Source: Candidatus Omnitrophota bacterium | GTDB lineage: Bacteria; Omnitrophota; Koll11; VGKN01 | Assembly: GCA_016867055.1 (NCBI GenBank) | Contig: VGKN01000092.1 | Coordinates: 1-6,612 of the forward strand | Direction: 5' to 3' | Length of the DNA: 6,612 nucleotides | Part shown: positions 5,973 to 6,612 of the stretch, piece after piece | How positions within the stretch are numbered: position 1 is the first letter of the stretch | Layout of the letters: each line of letters begins with the position of its first letter | Program-made: the position numbers and the translations under genes | Notes under the pieces: model-generated | Seen by the model: only the letters and a program-made list of their open reading frames with translations | What the model was told of the DNA's origin: nothing | Database searches by the model: none

Positions 5973-6612
5973 GTGCTTTTAATACCAAGACCCCTTTTTA
6001 GAATACCTTTATTAATTTTCTCAATTTTTTTATTTTTTAAATTTTGTTATGGCATTGAGAATACAAACAAAATTGAATCCATATTATTAAGGAGTTATAA
6101 AAGGGGATTTGAACTTTTCTTAAAAACATCCCGCCCGGTACAGATTTTCTCATATAGCACAAGCGACCCACCAACAATAAAAATAGAGTTTAAAGATTCT
6201 TTGGCCTATCAACAAAAAGAACAAATAGTATTAGAGAAAAATTCCTCTATAGATAAAATAAAACTTTTAAAAAAGCCGCAGGAAAAAGCAGAAGAAGGTG
6301 TTTTAGTCACCCATCTGGTTCTTGAACTGAAAAGGCCTCTTGAGTACGAAATCTTCAAAAGAGATAATACGATAGCGCTTAGATTAAATGAAAAATCTCC
6401 TCCCCATAAAAAGAAAAGGGAGATAGAGCCTAAGAAACTAAAATACAAAGATAGTCCCGAGCGCATTATAGAAAGGGATTTTATAGAGTTTATAAAAAAG
6501 GCAAGGATAAGGTGGCAAAAAGAGGAAGAAACTATAAAAAGACTTATGGCTCAGATTGAGAGAGAGAAGTATCTTGAAGAAAAACGCTTAAGAAAACAAG
6601 AGAGATTCAGAG
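5973..6612 (+). CDS. Second exported AMIN-like protein, GTG start, 3' end outside the window (partial)
   Basis: An open frame begins with GTG immediately after the TAA of the preceding gene, in the same frame, and stays open for 213 codons to the window edge. No in-frame ATG lies near the start, and GTG gives a full signal peptide: Arg6 and Arg10, hydrophobic LLIFSIFLFF (13-22), likely cleavage after CYG (25-27). Residues about 30-138 form an AMIN-like domain that aligns with the upstream protein. RPVQIFSYSTSDPPTIKIEF (54-73) matches its residues 51-70, and LVLELKRPLEYEI (115-127) matches FIVELDKPKEYQL at the same residue numbers. From about 141 the protein becomes a Lys/Arg/Glu-rich, probably coiled helix. 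The missing C terminus may hold more domains, such as TPRs or a secretin. The ribosome site is weak, so translation is probably coupled to the upstream stop. Confidence 0.8.
   Translation, partial: MLLIPRPLFRIPLLIFSIFLFFKFCYGIENTNKIESILLRSYKRGFELFLKTSRPVQIFSYSTSDPPTIKIEFKDSLAYQQKEQIVLEKNSSIDKIKLLKKPQEKAEEGVLVTHLVLELKRPLEYEIFKRDNTIALRLNEKSPPHKKKREIEPKKLKYKDSPERIIERDFIEFIKKARIRWQKEEETIKRLMAQIEREKYLEEKRLRKQERFR

Noticed and set aside
6042..6053. Lipoprotein signal in the second AMIN protein (Cys25)
   Set aside because: The residues before the cysteine are Phe-Lys-Phe, with no small residue or leucine in the lipobox positions, so an ordinary signal peptidase I site is more likely.
6209..6466. 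A minus-strand open frame near the right edge
   Set aside because: It is the complement of the A/G-rich charged region of the partial AMIN-like gene, which has a signal peptide and a paralogue next door.

Overview
The window reads as a piece of a chromosome from an anaerobe-like, probably diderm bacterium of fairly low G+C. Codon use is A/T-rich, and all five stop codons visible are TAA. The last two genes encode exported AMIN-type envelope proteins, which suggests a periplasm. The metabolic genes resemble those of Omnitrophota, Desulfobacterota, Nitrospirota and similar lineages. This lineage call is an inference from family resemblance, and no marker here settles it.

Layout. Positions 1-184 are non-coding. 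The first 85 bases or so are G+C-rich (48 of the first 80 bases are G or C) and packed with interlaced inverted repeats. An A/T-rich leader follows, with a TATAAT box, a 7-nt periodic repeat and a strong Shine-Dalgarno. From 185 to the right edge, six genes lie on the + strand with gaps of 0 to 19 nt (15 nt before serA with the start chosen here). They are almost certainly one operon: clpP; a class V PLP aminotransferase; serA (type I phosphoglycerate dehydrogenase with ASB and ACT domains); a DRE-TIM acyl-CoA carboxylate synthase (homocitrate synthase-like, possibly Re-citrate synthase); an exported AMIN-TPR protein; and a second exported AMIN-like protein that starts with GTG directly after the previous stop and runs off the window.

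How the genes fit together. SerA oxidises 3-phosphoglycerate to 3-phosphohydroxypyruvate, and the class V aminotransferase is the likely transaminase for that product in place of a SerC. The DRE-TIM enzyme probably makes citrate or homocitrate. If it makes citrate, it would feed 2-oxoglutarate and glutamate, the usual amino donor for the transaminase. ClpP heads the operon without clpX or tig beside it. The two terminal genes look like an ancient tandem duplication: their AMIN-like domains align residue by residue, and they sit in the same reading frame separated by a single TAA.

I see no CRISPR array, RNA gene, insertion sequence or defence system. The points most worth checking are the substrate of the DRE-TIM enzyme, the tandem AMIN pair (including the partial gene) and the interlaced palindromes at the left edge.
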